A DNA stretch of 64,000 nucleotides from Mesocentrotus franciscanus (lineage: Eukaryota; Echinodermata; Echinoidea; Camarodonta; Strongylocentrotidae): the NCBI GenBank assembly GCA_037976565.1, contig CP137667.1:29626459-29690458 (forward strand). The letters are read 5' to 3'. Below the pieces are notes generated by a model. That model saw only the letters and a program-made list of their open reading frames with translations. It was not told the DNA's origin and did no database searches. Positions 44,946-56,783 of the stretch are shown piece after piece. The position numbers and the translations under genes were made by a program. Every line of letters starts with the position of its first letter. The stretch's first letter is position 1.

Positions 44946-45599
44946 GGGACTGGGACAGAAAAAGGCCATACGAATTATAAATCATTCAGGCTTTCGAGCA
45001 CACACATAAACACTCTTTCGAACAAAATGTTAAAGATACGTGACCTGTCTTCTCATAATTTGGGGATTTGTATGTTTTCGCTCAGTTGGAATGAGTTACC
45101 GGAAGTTGTTTTAACAATGCATTTCCGATGCCAAATGTGGGAATTCCCACATTTGTGTGTACAGAAAATAGTGTACGTTTGGACTTGTATGCTGCAATGC
45201 TGCATTGGTGTGTATGACATTTTACGAGTCCCAATTACATGGACATTAATTGTCCTGATGGAGAAATGGTTTCCTTAGTTTGATATATACATGTAGATAT
45301 CAAATAAAGCTGCTGTTGAATCGTATGCATAAGCAATTCACAGTTCACTATGTTATATTTGAATGATGCATTTGTATCCGGATAGAACCGGATGGAACTC
45401 AACTGAACGAACATGTTTATATATAAAGTAAGTACTCGATCGTGACTTGTACGCCATACAGTGGCAGCAGAGTATACAACGTGAGTTTTTATTTTAAATC
45501 CCAAGTCAAGTTCTCTTTTCTACATTTCACCTTATTATACTAATGATCAAAAGTCATGTAGTAATAAGAAAAATAATGATGATAAAGATCTTAATGTTG

Positions 45600-45607
45600 A
45601 TGATGAC

Positions 45608-45657
<50 letters not shown>

Positions 45658-45802
45658 ACCAGGGTGGAGATCGAGTGTCAAATATTGATCAATTTCTGAC
45701 CAAAAATGGCGGGCTGGGGTTCGAACCCTCAAACCTAGGATTGAGAGTATTCGATAATTTGACTGGTATCAATTATGCCAGCGTGTTACCTAAAGGGGAC
45801 GG
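45600..45802 (-). mobile_element. tRNA-derived SINE with (ATT)n tail, second copy
   Basis: The minus strand carries an A-box-like TGGCATAATTGA and a B box GGGTTCGAACCCC at tRNA spacing, then a body, then about 17 ATT units. The tRNA part is colinear with the 44.9 kb copy. Confidence 0.7.
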
Positions 45803-46725
45803 AGACAGATGGAGAGCTATGACCGCCAATATCTGCAACAGACATGACAGACAAGGCACTTATATGCTTACAAGGAAGCAAGTATGTAGGCCTATACACA
45901 CTTGTTATAATAACAACTACATTGTATTTTCGAAAAATCAAACTATAGACGCAATTTCAGTAGCCTTGTGCGTCACCTATTGAAATGTGCGAACATGACA
46001 ATGACTTATCACGTAATGCAAACATGATTTCTATCGGGCATACGATAGGGTATTAAAATTGCCTTTGAGTTGATTTTTCGTGAAAAAAATAGTAGTTGTG
46101 ATCAATTTTAATTACTGAATAAAACATGTACTATGATAGCAGAAAAGCAATGTTGCATGGCAAAATCCATCCTATTGAGTTCCAGTGAAGTCTAGAATAG
46201 CTACTTTAATATTTTTTTTTTCTGATAAAGGATTGACCTTAGGGTATGATTCTTTAAGTCCAATTTCCTTCAAAAAAAGAACACAGTAACTTAAAACGTT
46301 TAAATCTCTGATTTTCATCCTTGTATGTACATGTTTTTGGAAGAATAATTGATCAAAGGATGATTTTTCACAATTAGAATATTGCCCTCTACGTTGAAAC
46401 TGATTATTCGGCTTGCTACTGCTCATGGTCACTCACTATTGTATTTGCTATATTAGTCGTTTGTGTTTATTTCCATCAATCAGTATAGACAATCATAAGG
46501 TTAGATCACAATACAAAGGAAGATATAACATTATTACCATCGACTGTACTCCATTGCTCATATGAAAGATATAAAGCGAACGCACAATGCTAATTGTGAC
46601 GTATAAAGCCCCTGACACCATCGACGACAGAACCAGACAAACCATGAAGATACCTTGAATACAGCAATGCAGGTTCAATCTGCAACTTAATGTAAACATA
46701 AACTAATCTAATGACATGCATTAAT
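45803..46725. other. No gene seen
   Basis: 45,980-46,040 resembles 8,385-8,442 (TTGAAATGTGYGAACATRACA). Otherwise no exon or repeat is recognised. Confidence 0.4.
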
Positions 46726-46729
46726 TTTG

Positions 46730-49700
46730 AAGAGAAATTAATTTATTGCTAATTCATGAATCATAAATGCAAGGAAACGCACAAATACTTATTTATAGCA
46801 TATAAGGTTATCAATATATACTACTTGAACTATCGAGAATATACATAATCATAATCATAATTATCAAAATCTATGGGCATACATCTGACACCCTCTCGGT
46901 GACTTAATACTTGCTGTCAAATTATTTATCTAAACCATGTCATTAACAGCGCAAATGAACTGTAGACGCTTGAATCGGTTTGATATTAACACTTTTCTTA
47001 ACATGAACCTTTAAATATGGGTTTACATGTGTGAATTAATCAGAAACGAGAGGGTTATCCCCTGCGTGTCAAAGCCACCTAAGCACATAGTTTTGGCCTA
47101 CTTGTCTGTAATGGGTGTCGGCAATATGGTATCTTTTGTTTTGTTACGTGCTTGCCCGACAAAGCAACATACCTTATACTGCGCTCGCAACTAAAACAAA
47201 GTCAGGTTTGGCACACCACCCCGTCGCCGACCCCATGCCCACTGCCTTCCTAACCCACCACTCTGTATCAACCTGAATCTTGCCCCTTTCTTACAGAATA
47301 AACATATTTTATCAAATTTAAATTATAGAATATGTATATCTACATTAAATTAAATGGAGTCCTAAATTATGAAGTTTACCACATATAAAGCGGTGATAGT
47401 AATTGAGTGATGTCGGACCGGTAATGCGATTGTGTACGATCTGATACCGATTTGGCTTGAATCCTGTTTAGAAGGCTTACATGCACTAAAATTAGGATTG
47501 TTGATATGCATGCCATTATCTACAGCCTAAATCGGAAGTTCGATGTTTTGGTCTGGATTTCTATATTTAATATAATTGTCATTTCCTCAAAACTTAATGA
47601 TCGTATAGTATGCGGTAAGCTTTACAATCATTAAAGATACTATGTCCCTTTTGCAGCCAACATCAAATTCTGTAGAACTTTGCAGGAATTATGAATATGT
47701 CATGTATGTCCTATCTGTGAAATTTAAACGTTAGCAGTGTCCTAATATTCAAATTATGCAAGGAAACCCGTTTACTTGCTAGACTTCACTGTCAGACACT
47801 ATTGAGTGACTGGCTGGCTTTTTTTCTTCTTTGGTAATAGCATACATAAAATGAGCTGTAAAAGGGTACATGAGCATTTGTCTACATCAATAACCCACAT
47901 CTTGTAATGGCCAAAATTAAACTGATTGAATCTTTGCGCAGCATAAAATTTACGACCATTCAGTAAAATGTTTTAAAAATCAGACTATTACTTACTGGCT
48001 CTATAGCTCTGAAGTCGATTCGACAACTAATAGTCTTTATTTTCCCACTTAAAGACATTTTCAAGCCCCCTTTTTTGGGGAAGTTCTAAATTAGTATTAT
48101 CTTTCAAATGCCGTTGGAATTTAACCTTTTCATTTTTTGGCCTGCAAATGGGACATAGTACCTTTAAAGGTTTGGACGCTCCAAGGTAACCATCAGCGAC
48201 TAGAATATTGGATATAGATAGCGGGTTTTCCCACCAATGTCGTATACAACGTGTTTTATACGACATGAATTTATCTGAGCCATGAGAAACCAATATAGCA
48301 CATGCAGTTGTTTACAGGTCTGCTGCTCTGTCTTCCATGACTGCACCCGAATAAAAGGGTAGTATTCCCTCTTAGACGGGTATATATTTTTTCAAAAATT
48401 TCATCGAGTTTCAGAGTCCATTAAATTTATTCCATTATTATCATTTGTTAACACTCACTTTGAAGTAAATTATTGTTTATAATTATTGCATTTGTCACCT
48501 CTGAAATAAAGGTCGAATGAAATGTTCTCAATAATTAATTTTGTTAGTTGCCATGGGATTGGCCAAATTGTATAATTGTGGTTTAAAGACACGATGATAT
48601 ATTGAATTTACCCTTTCGTAGAATTGTCGAAAGTCTTTGTGATCGTGTTAACAAGATTAATATAAAATAAATGAGTTGAACTTATGGCACTGCCGTAACT
48701 TAGCAAGGCGGTAATCCACATTTGCCACTGATGATTCACTATTTTTATCAATTACATATTTTGCTGGCCTATTTTAACCATTCTAGGTTACTCTTCCCTC
48801 ATTTCTAAATGTTGCACTCTAAAGACCATAGTATCTGAATCATATCAATTATACGGGTGTAAATGCTCTGTTAATGCCTATTTACGATGCATTTCCTCAT
48901 TGTGAATTTGTTGTGAATCTACTCGAGAAGCTGCAGCACGTATCTTTAAACCACAACTAGATCAATTTTTGCCAATATCATGACAACTACCAAACTGAAT
49001 TTCTTAGAACATTTCATTTGAATTTTATTCCAGAGGTGACCAATGCAATAATTATACGCCATATATATATTTATATTCACAATGACATTGAACATCCAAA
49101 GTTATATTTAATTGTATTTAAAAAGCTTGAACCGTTATGATTACAAATGTATAGGCATTCCAGGTTTCACTGAATAACAAGTAACACCAATAGTTGAAAC
49201 GTTGTGTCCCTTTTACCCAATGTATGCCCACAACCTTTGATGTTATGTCTTTATAGATATAAGCTTGCACTAGGCTATCGTAATAGTTCAAAGTGTTGTG
49301 TTCATACGTGTAACGGATAATAATTGATTGACCTTAGTGGACTCTGAAACTCAATGATAGCTCACAAAAGATATTTACCCGTCTAAGGGGAATACCATCC
49401 TTTTGTTTTCATTATTTTGAGTTGGATATAAATGGTTATTTTGTAAGAAGAGTGGTTGGATTAGGAAGGGGTGGGGTGGTGGTCTCAGAGCTATCTCGGT
49501 TTTTGTTAGTAACGCATTATAGGACCTGTGACTTTTTCTGGCAAGCATGTAACAAAAACAAAATGACACCCACTACTACCGAGTGGGTGAAACTGTGTGT
49601 TCCGTTGGCTCTTTGGCATAGAAGAAGCTCCCCTGTTTCTGAGGAAAGAAAATCACAAATTTAATGCGCGTGAATAAAGGTTGGATTATAGAAAGAGATT

Positions 49701-50080
49701 GCTTATGAAATAATAAACTGCTTTACAGGTCTAAAGTTCACTTGCACTGATAATGCGATGGCTTAGATAAATAATTTCAAGAAACTTTCAAGTCATAGAT
49801 ATATTTACAGTATGATATTTTTCAGACATTATGAGATGGCGTCAAAATTATGCCCTTAGACTATTATAATTATGATTATAAATTTTCTCAATAATCCAGG
49901 CAGTATATTGATAGCATTAAATCAGGTAATATATTGATAAATTAAGTGTGATAAACAAGTCAATTGAACTTACTATGTTTTAGCTTGCGACGATTCACAT
50001 CCACCCCAGGACGCATGTTCATAACATGTGATGTTATTCAAAGTTTTGGCGTTTCCTTGCTGTGATGTATTTTGGAGGAA
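46730..50080. repeat. Diverged palindromic unit (relative of 25.0-31.2 kb)
   Basis: 46,730-47,340 is related to 25,140-25,800 in the same orientation. 48,690-49,400 is related to 26,480-27,190 inverted, and 49,690-50,075 to 30,684-31,060. The centre near 48.5 kb joins forward and inverted halves of one ~1.7-kb segment. The arms are clearly diverged, with many small indels. Confidence 0.65.
47625..48175. mobile_element. MITE with TTAA flanks, second copy (inverted)
   Basis: Inverted relative of 14,131-14,675: begins TTAAAGATACTATGTCCC and ends GGGACATAGTACCTTTAA. It is absent from the corresponding place in the 25-27 kb relative, so it inserted after that duplication. Confidence 0.75.
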
Positions 50081-51070
50081 AACAAGCTGTAAAATCTATA
50101 CCAAATTATTTTACTCAGAGTTATAAAATTTCTCAAAGAGATTTGTTATGATCTGGATGCAAGCTAATATTGGTAGCAATTGCATATTGGCTTCCATAAT
50201 TCTACATTGATACAGGCTTGAACCAGAGTTATGCAAACAAAGAGGTCGTAATCGCTTGGTTTAGAAGCTCTGGGCCAAATGTTTCTATTTTTCTTTGATA
50301 AGACATTACATTGGCATATTCCAAACTAATCTGAAAAGTGATAATTGAGTTATCCTGAAATGCACTGTACATTGATAATGTTATCCTTTGGGAAGCCCGT
50401 ACACTTTAATGTATGATGGGTAATGCTTGACCAACTTTGATTTAAGGGGAAGACGCCAAAGATGGGCCTGAAAACTGCCCCTCGGTTGGTTTGATGTATA
50501 ACTACCCGCATGGATACATTTTTGTTGCAAGCACTCTTTTTTAGTTAAGTAGTTTAGAGGCAATGCGTTATCATGCAAAGACCGAATACAATTGCTGTTA
50601 TTGAATATCCATCTGAAATATGCAATCATTGTTAAAACTTGTTCATCCATCATGCACCAATGCTATCAGTACACAATGTCGTACTGCAAATTTGATTTAG
50701 GGAACAATAGCGGGGAAATCCCATTTCTACTGCATATCACGCGATGAGCTTCAACCTTCGCATGTCAATGAAAGACATCCTCTCTCGTTTGGTGTATTGG
50801 ACCCTATTGGCAATGAAAATGTCGAAAATATAATTTACGAACTTTATTTTCTCTGTTTACCGTGGATATATCATACACTTCGCGAAGGATTTCTGTTCTT
50901 GTCTATCTTTCTCCATCTTATTCGTTCAAACATATTTTATTTCTCGCACTCTCTCTCTCTCTCTCGTTTCTCCTTGACCTTTACCTGTCTACTAATTGAT
51001 ATATTTCTTTTCCCTATCTCTATTTTGTTCTCCTTTTTAACCTTAGTATCCTTCTTTCTCTTTGTTCCCC
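50081..51070. other. No gene seen; CT-rich tract at end
   Basis: A frame at 50,381-50,653 (minus) has no recognisable family. A CT-rich microsatellite lies at about 50,944-51,060. Confidence 0.4.
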
Positions 51071-51074
51071 AATT

Positions 51075-51280
51075 CGTGGAAGTTTCGTGGTCTAATGGAT
51101 AAGTCACCGGACTGTGGATCAAATGGTTCGCGGTTCGAGTTCCTGGCAAGACATTTACCATGCTTGCAACACTCGACACACGTGAGGTTAATGGGTACCT
51201 GGCAGGAATTAATTCCTTGAATGCTTAATCGCCATAATGGCAGCCATACTAAAGCCGGTATAAAAACGACAATAAAACAT
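51075..51280 (+). mobile_element. tRNA-derived SINE (GTACCTGG body), copy 1
   Basis: Plus strand. The A-box-like TGGTCTAATGGATAAGT and the B box GGTTCGAGTTC have tRNA spacing. The body contains AATGGGTACCTGGCAGGAA and CCTTGAATGC. It is the same family as 54,815-55,085. It is a SINE rather than a tRNA gene because the anticodon arm is poor and the body follows directly. Confidence 0.75.
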
Positions 51281-52054
51281 ACCAAACAACCTATTAACAT
51301 GGCAATGGGATAAAGGGGTAAAGAAATTCAACAACAATGAAAGATACACTAGTAAACAACTTACGATACATAGAAATCCCCTCAAAAACAACAACAACAA
51401 CGTGGAGGGACAAACAAAAGCCGAAGGCATATTACAGGCTTGTCCCCGAAATATATAATATATAACGATATACCCCAGAGAATTACGGATAGTTTAAACA
51501 CACACAAACACAAATTCACCAAAACACACTCACACGCGTGCATGCATAAACACACAAAAAATATAGGGCATAATTCTAATATTTCATCAAGGGGTGTAAG
51601 ACTTGATCACTTCAATTTTTATATTTTGTGTGTAAATCTCGATAGAGAAAGGCAACTCTTTATTTCAGACTCAATGCTATTCCACAACACTGAACCACTA
51701 AATGTGATTGTGGTACGAATTCATTCTTAAATTTAGGAATGCTAATGTGACTGGACAGTCCGGTAGAAAATGGAACAAAATAACGATTTTCATAAACACA
51801 GTCATCTAAAAACTTATACAGCATGTCATTCATTAGCGGATGAAATTTTGAACATGACATTATGAGTGTGGAACAGGAATAAATGTATTGAATGCAGGAT
51901 GAGAGTACACCCGATGTTCCTACGCAAAACCAAAAAAGGTGCTTTGTGTGTGTGTGTGGGGGGGGGAGCTTTGTGCCGTGGCCGTGAACGTGTTTTGCGT
52001 TTGTTATTGCAAAATTGCAACGCGGGGAAAACCCAATATCTGCGGGATCTATTG
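51281..52054. other. No gene seen; replaces DD exon of copy 3
   Basis: Unrelated AT-rich sequence with a GT/G run at about 51,945-51,968. It abuts the orphan DD-B acceptor at 52,060, so an insertion or deletion has removed that exon. Confidence 0.4.
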
Positions 52055-52090
52055 TAGAATTTTGCCTGGCGACGGAAAATACATGAAATA
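52055..52090 (-). pseudogene. Orphan DD-B splice acceptor, copy 3
   Basis: The minus strand reads ATTTTCCGTCGCCAG, identical to the acceptor of the copy-1 DD-B exon, but the following bases enter a stop within five codons and show no death domain. Intron sequence on the other side stays colinear with copy 1. Confidence 0.65.
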
Positions 52091-52763
52091 TTAATTTAAA
52101 ACAAAATTAAGATACTAATACTAAGTTTAGTTCTTGTCAGGTGAAAGAAAAGAATATTGTGAAAGAAAAGAACTGCCTGGAAGTAATTGGGAAAGGATTG
52201 TGTAATTCGTGAGAACTGGTGTAAGCTGTGAGGTTTTGAAATCCTTGTTTAATCCTGCTGAAAGTCATATGCACTACACAGAGTGATATGCGTATTAGAC
52301 TACAAATGTCAAATGAAAGCTTGGTCCATAAATTTCTTGTCATATTTAAAATAGGTGAAAAATTGACAAGCAATCCTTTTCAGGGGCATTCCTTCTTTAC
52401 TTTACTTAATTTTCTTCACTTTCAGATAAAACGGCTCCATCAGTGGTTTTGACATTGTGCCGTTCTAGAAACATTTAAAGGTTCTGAAAGCTTCAGTAAA
52501 GATTGGACTGAAAATGGGCTTGTTGCGGCACAATGGTTTTTTGTATGACCCCAATATTTGAGGAAAGAGATTCAATGTAAACTATTGCTTATACCTAGAA
52601 CTGATATACAATCTTATATAAATAAGGCCGAAATACTTGTATATCTCCATCTCTTGGTTAGGAGCGACTTGTCATTCGAAATCATCCCGTTTTTTCTGAT
52701 TCATTATATTACAATAATACAAATATGACTTTAAATGCAATATACCACAACACGTCTTCAAAC
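52091..52763 (-). other. Intron of DD gene copy 3 (empty sites for two transposons)
   Basis: Colinear with copy 1 introns at 10,163-10,315, 11,454-11,731 and 12,954 onward, but without the two DNA elements found there. It records the pre-insertion sequence at about 52,213 and 52,450. Confidence 0.7.
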
Positions 52764-52823
52764 CTTGATGTCGCTGGGAATCACCGTTGCTGTTCTGACG
52801 ACTTGTCGGATCTCTATCTCCTG
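52764..52823 (-). CDS. 60-nt linker exon, DD gene copy 3
   Basis: Minus-strand paralogue of 13,808-13,867. It has the same length and phases, acceptor atctcctgctag-type (tag|CAGG) and donor AAG|gtttga. It encodes GDRDPTSRQNSNGDSQRHQ, aligned residue by residue with the copy-1 linker and still open. The donor is weaker than in copy 1 (gtttga against gtatgt). Its partners are damaged (DD-A not found, DD-B broken), so it is probably part of a decaying gene. Confidence 0.65.
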
Positions 52824-54172
52824 CTAGGAGACATTTAAGTGCAATGCAAAGACTATAAGTGGTGTTTTCAAGCTTTTGTTTCGGTTGTGGGTGCATACCT
52901 GAGTGGGCCATTGTTACTATCCCAAAACTTGTAAAATCAGTCAGGAAAGTCAGGTGATGTTATTACATATATATTGCATGAGTACAAGAGCATTTGCTGA
53001 GCACGTTATACTATTTGATCAGTTATGTGCGTGACGAAATAATCAACTATTTCCTTTGATTGGAATTCTCAAATTAAAGTCTTCACTCAAGAAAGCGAAT
53101 GCTGAAAATGCAATGAAAATATGCATTTTGAAGATTTGTTAAGAAATTGGATGCAGTGTAATATAATAGTGTTGACATATCATGAACTAAGGGGTTTAAT
53201 ATTGCAACAAAATATATAACTATATAAGATACCAATTGTATGATTGTACATATAATTGTGCAATGCCAAAAGTATTATTCTCCAGACCACAGTTAACTTT
53301 TTTGACGTAATCAGATAATGAAAAATATATTATAAACAAATCCTACACTACGCCCTCATGCCGATTATACGACCTATGCTTTAGCGGCAATCGCTGTTTG
53401 GTCAATTAATAGCAATAAGTGAATTTAAAAACGTTGAGCCTTGACCTAACAATACACCTAAACCTAGCTCTAAACATACGTCGGGACACATGTAAAGTAA
53501 TGTATAACACATAATACTTCAATCATTTTCGGCAGCCGAATTGGTATCATTTGGAGAGGGGCAAAGACCTAGAAAGGAAATCCCCATTATTATTTGTCAC
53601 ACTTGTTTTGAGTCTATAAATACAGATTGGTGTTATGATTCATACAAGACAACAACCATTTAAAAATTGAAGTTCCACAAAAAATAACGACAGCTACACC
53701 AGGAACAAGAAACAAAACAATTATCGTCAATATCAAAATTATTCAAGAGTTGAGAGGCAACTAACAACTTCAGCTACACAGGGCAAACGACAGCAACATA
53801 TAATGTGGTGATAATTAAACCAAAAATACGTAAAACAAACGGTAACAGCAATAACCAAACAAAAACAGTTTCATTTACAAGAGGAGATCACAAATGATGA
53901 GAAGCAAAAACATATTTTGATGAGTGTATATTCAGTAATCTAAGGCTTTCACTAATATTGCCGGAAGAAAAATTAAGCTAAACCCCGGTGTAACATTACT
54001 TTAAAAATAATTCACATGTTGCTTAATGGGAACTTTACACTAAACACTAAAGACGTCTACATTTTCTTTTTATACACTAAAATTCTTTCCCACGTGCTTT
54101 TTGGCGCAATTTGATATACTACAGTTTGTGTGTACATTGTTGGGCGTAGAACTTGGGTATATATTAACTTAC
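52824..54172 (-). other. Intron 1 region of DD gene copy 3
   Basis: 53,640-54,160 is colinear with 32,900-33,340 of copy 2. A DD-A exon is expected between about 52.9 and 53.6 kb by analogy, but none is visible. Confidence 0.5.
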
Positions 54173-54350
54173 CTTACTTATTCCTTGTGCTCATGAATTG
54201 AATAACGAAATCGATGTGCCAATATATAACGGTAGGCTTATGCAGTCGACCCGGCACATGCATCGAAGTCTGCGGTGGTTTTTGTCTTCATATCGAAGTC
54301 TCACATACACTGTGTTCTGTTGTGCGTCAGTACCATCGTAAGCGAGAAGC
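54173..54350 (-). other. Non-coding 5' exon, DD gene copy 3
   Basis: Donor AAGTAAG|gtaagtt at 54,173. It is the best-preserved of the three blocks at its 5' side (TTGTGCGTCAGTACCATCGT). No long frame. It is taken as a 5' UTR exon by position and conservation. Confidence 0.55.
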
Positions 54351-54814
54351 GATTATCTGCCCTTGAAGTGGGTACGCCAACCGGGAAAAAAAAACTTCGA
54401 TCACCTAAGCCTATGTATAAAAGGTGGACGGATAGCTTGACGAAGTCCAATTTTATATTAAGTTGGTTTTAATTTTAGTAGAACAATTAGAGAATTATTT
54501 TTCTTCAAAGTTTGAGCAATATCCGATTAAACTTTTTGAATTTTGAAATTGTAATCAGTGAAACACAAATTGGCAACACTGTGGCGTATCTTGCTTTGAA
54601 TGCAAATTATTTTATGTAATAATTAAATATATAAGGTCCGAACGCTTCATTTATATATTCTTTGCATTACATTTGTATTTATGATATACAGCGTGAATAA
54701 AGCCATGTATCAAAGTCCTATGAACCCGTTTGTGCATTTCTTTGTATACAAATATGCATATACATTTAGAAATCCAATGATAACTTTTCATTCGTTGAGC
54801 GAATGGAGGACTGT
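54351..54814. other. Upstream region of copy 3; no gene seen
   Basis: 54,680-54,775 matches the conserved upstream block of copy 1 (TATCAAAGTCCTATG, CCCGTTTGTG). The rest is AT-rich. Confidence 0.45.
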
Positions 54815-55085
54815 GTCGTGGTCTAGTTGATACGTCGCTGGACTGTGAATCACATGGTTCGCGGTTCGAGTCCCGCTGCGGCACTACAATGTAATATCGA
54901 AAGATATTAGTCTACATTTGCCATTCTACACCCAGGTGTAGTAAATGGGTACCTGGTAGGAAGACATGCCTTGAATGCATGAGCGTCTGATATCATGGTA
55001 CATCAGCTTAGGGCCGGGATAATCATATGAGTGCAGGGCCCTCAGGAAGAACAGTAGGAATAATGATGAGGCTACCCTGAATAAA
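54815..55085 (+). mobile_element. tRNA-derived SINE (GTACCTGG body), copy 2
   Basis: The head folds as tRNA: acceptor halves GTGTCGT and GCGGCAC pair at seven positions (with G-U pairs), with A box TGGTCTAGTTGATAC and B box GGTTCGAGTCC. The segment CTGGACTGTGAATC resembles a tRNA-Gln anticodon arm. The body shares AATGGGTACCTGGTAGGAA and CCTTGAATGC with the 51-kb copy. It is longer, ending near a GGAATAATGATGAGG segment. Confidence 0.78.
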
Positions 55086-56150
55086 AACCCATCACACCAA
55101 ACTAGTTCTTACTACGTTCTGGAACTGCCTAGAAAATCATAAAACGGGTTGTGGTCGGGGTAGAATGTGTAAATAATGTCTAAAATACGATCCTAGTTCG
55201 TTCATAAACAGTCCTCAATACGTCCATCTCGTCTGTACCCCGTCCACAGTCAGTTCATATTTCAAGCTCAGATCGGATAAATTTGCCATTGCCAGGGAGT
55301 CAAAGCGAGTTCGTAGTCAGTTTTAGCCAGTTCGTAGTCAGTTTAAACCCGTTATTAACTAGTTCTACCTCGTTCCCAATACGTACAAAGCCATTCTAAC
55401 TAGTTCACAACTTGTTCTAAATAGGTTGTAACCCAACCACCCCGTTGAAAGACAGTTCAACTCGTCCTCATCTCGTTCTTAGTAGGTTCGAACGCGCTCC
55501 TGGAGCGTGTGCAATCCCGCCCTGGCTCGGGGCTATAAAAACCCAGCGCGTTCTCGTCATTCCTCATTCCCCTTCAACTTCGACGTTTCAAGCTGTGCAG
55601 ATCAAGACATTCAAGTGAAGCCCCCATCACATCAAACTCTTTCTCACTACGTTCTGGAAAATGTTGCCAAACGGACTCAAACTGTGTGCGAACGGAGCGA
55701 ACGTAGTAACAACTGTTTACGATCTGTTTAAGAACTTCATGGACGGGCTCGGACTGGCTTGGACGGGAATGGTGCTCTAGAACTTTGAGCCTGTACAAAA
55801 TGTTCCCCGTCCTGCAATTAGACGGAGCAACAACGTACTTAAAACGAGATGGACGTACTACAAACGGAATTACCGTACTATGAGCGGAAATGCCGTACTT
55901 CGATCCTACTAGGAACGTGTAACAACGTGAAGTGGTCGAGCATCCATTAGCAGTAGTATAATTGAATGTATTGATCTGCACAGCTTTAAGCGTTGAACAG
56001 AAATGAGGAATGGCAAGAACGCGCTGGGTTTGTACAGCCCTCGAGCCAGGACGGGATTGCACACGCTCTAGGAGCGCGTTCGAACGCACTAAGAACGAGA
56101 TGAGGACGAGTTTAACTGTCTCTGAATGGGGTGGTCGGGTTACAAAATAG
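55085..56150. mobile_element. Foldback element with core-promoter-like arms
   Basis: Arms at about 55,418-55,606 and 55,972-56,147 are inverted repeats over ~180 bases (shared GTTCGAACGCGCTCC and GAGCGTGTGCAATCCCG). The left arm contains GGCTATAAAAACCC followed about 25 bases later by TCATTCCTCATTCC. In the right arm the TATA is mutated (TGTACAAACCC). The text between the arms begins with CATCACATCAAACTC, a direct repeat of sequence at 55,088. No protein is encoded. Confidence 0.7.
55521..55565 (+). promoter_or_regulatory. TATA box plus CATTC cap-like motif
   Basis: TATAAAAA is followed at about +24 by TCATTC, the form of the cap-site signal known from sea-urchin histone genes, within a GC-richer stretch. 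It could be a Pol II core promoter carried by the foldback element. Confidence 0.4.
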
Positions 56151-56570
56151 TTATTATTATTATTTTATTTGGCATTTTGTATAACAAATAACAGACGAAC
56201 ATAATATAAAGGTAAAATATACATACATGTATAGTATCACAGTTATGCGTGCATCAGGCTAGGCAGCCTGGGTATGGAAAGAACCACATAATTTTTGGTG
56301 TGCGCCTACGCGGTGGCCCCCTTTTCACTTAGCTCTTTTTTATAGTGATAATTATTTGTTCAACAGTCAAGACTGTGTATTTGATTTATGTCATATGTTT
56401 TGTTATAGTTCAGTGATTCTTCTGGACAAGATTTGTACTAAATCAAGGTATAATTTAGCTGCAATTCTAAGATCTTGTTCTTGGATTTCACTCTGGAGTT
56501 GAACTACACTGGAATATAACTATATGGCCGTGACACTTTGAGCTTCACACATCACTGGACTTCATTCATT
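56151..56570. other. No gene seen; (TTA)n then unknown repeat
   Basis: A TTATTATTATT run at 56,150-56,166 adjoins the foldback arm and may be a tail. The following sequence is not recognised. Confidence 0.4.
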
Positions 56571-56574
56571 GATC

Positions 56575-56657
56575 AGTGCTGGACTCATCATGAACAGCTT
56601 CGTCAACGACATCTTCGAGCGAATTGCCGGCGAATCTTCCCGCCTCTCTCAGTACAG
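56575..56657 (+). pseudogene. Histone H2B coding fragment
   Basis: In one open frame the sequence encodes [20 protein letters not shown], then RLSQY. Histone H2B has [19 protein letters not shown] at its alpha-2 helix, so at least 17 of the central residues match. Codon use is GC-rich (AACAGCTTCGTCAACGACATC), like histone genes and unlike the AT-rich surroundings. Similarity stops on both sides: nothing like the H2B N-terminal tail lies upstream, and the frame downstream enters the LINE leader. It is a captured or truncated fragment, not a gene. Confidence 0.8.
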
Positions 56658-56783
56658 TGGTCATTGTTTGCTACTTAATGCGCTTGGACAGCACAATGGG
56701 GGACTTCAAGCATTGCCATCTTCTCTTTGTTATGTTCCTTTGTGCCTTAACCATGCAGTGCTCCTGAGATAGAATTTGCAGCC

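Noticed and set aside
51075..51150. tRNA gene
   Set aside because: A and B boxes are present, but the anticodon arm pairs poorly and a SINE body follows. A second dispersed copy exists.
54815..54890. tRNA-Gln gene
   Set aside because: The acceptor stem pairs, but the anticodon stem does not, and the SINE body shared with 51.1 kb follows directly.
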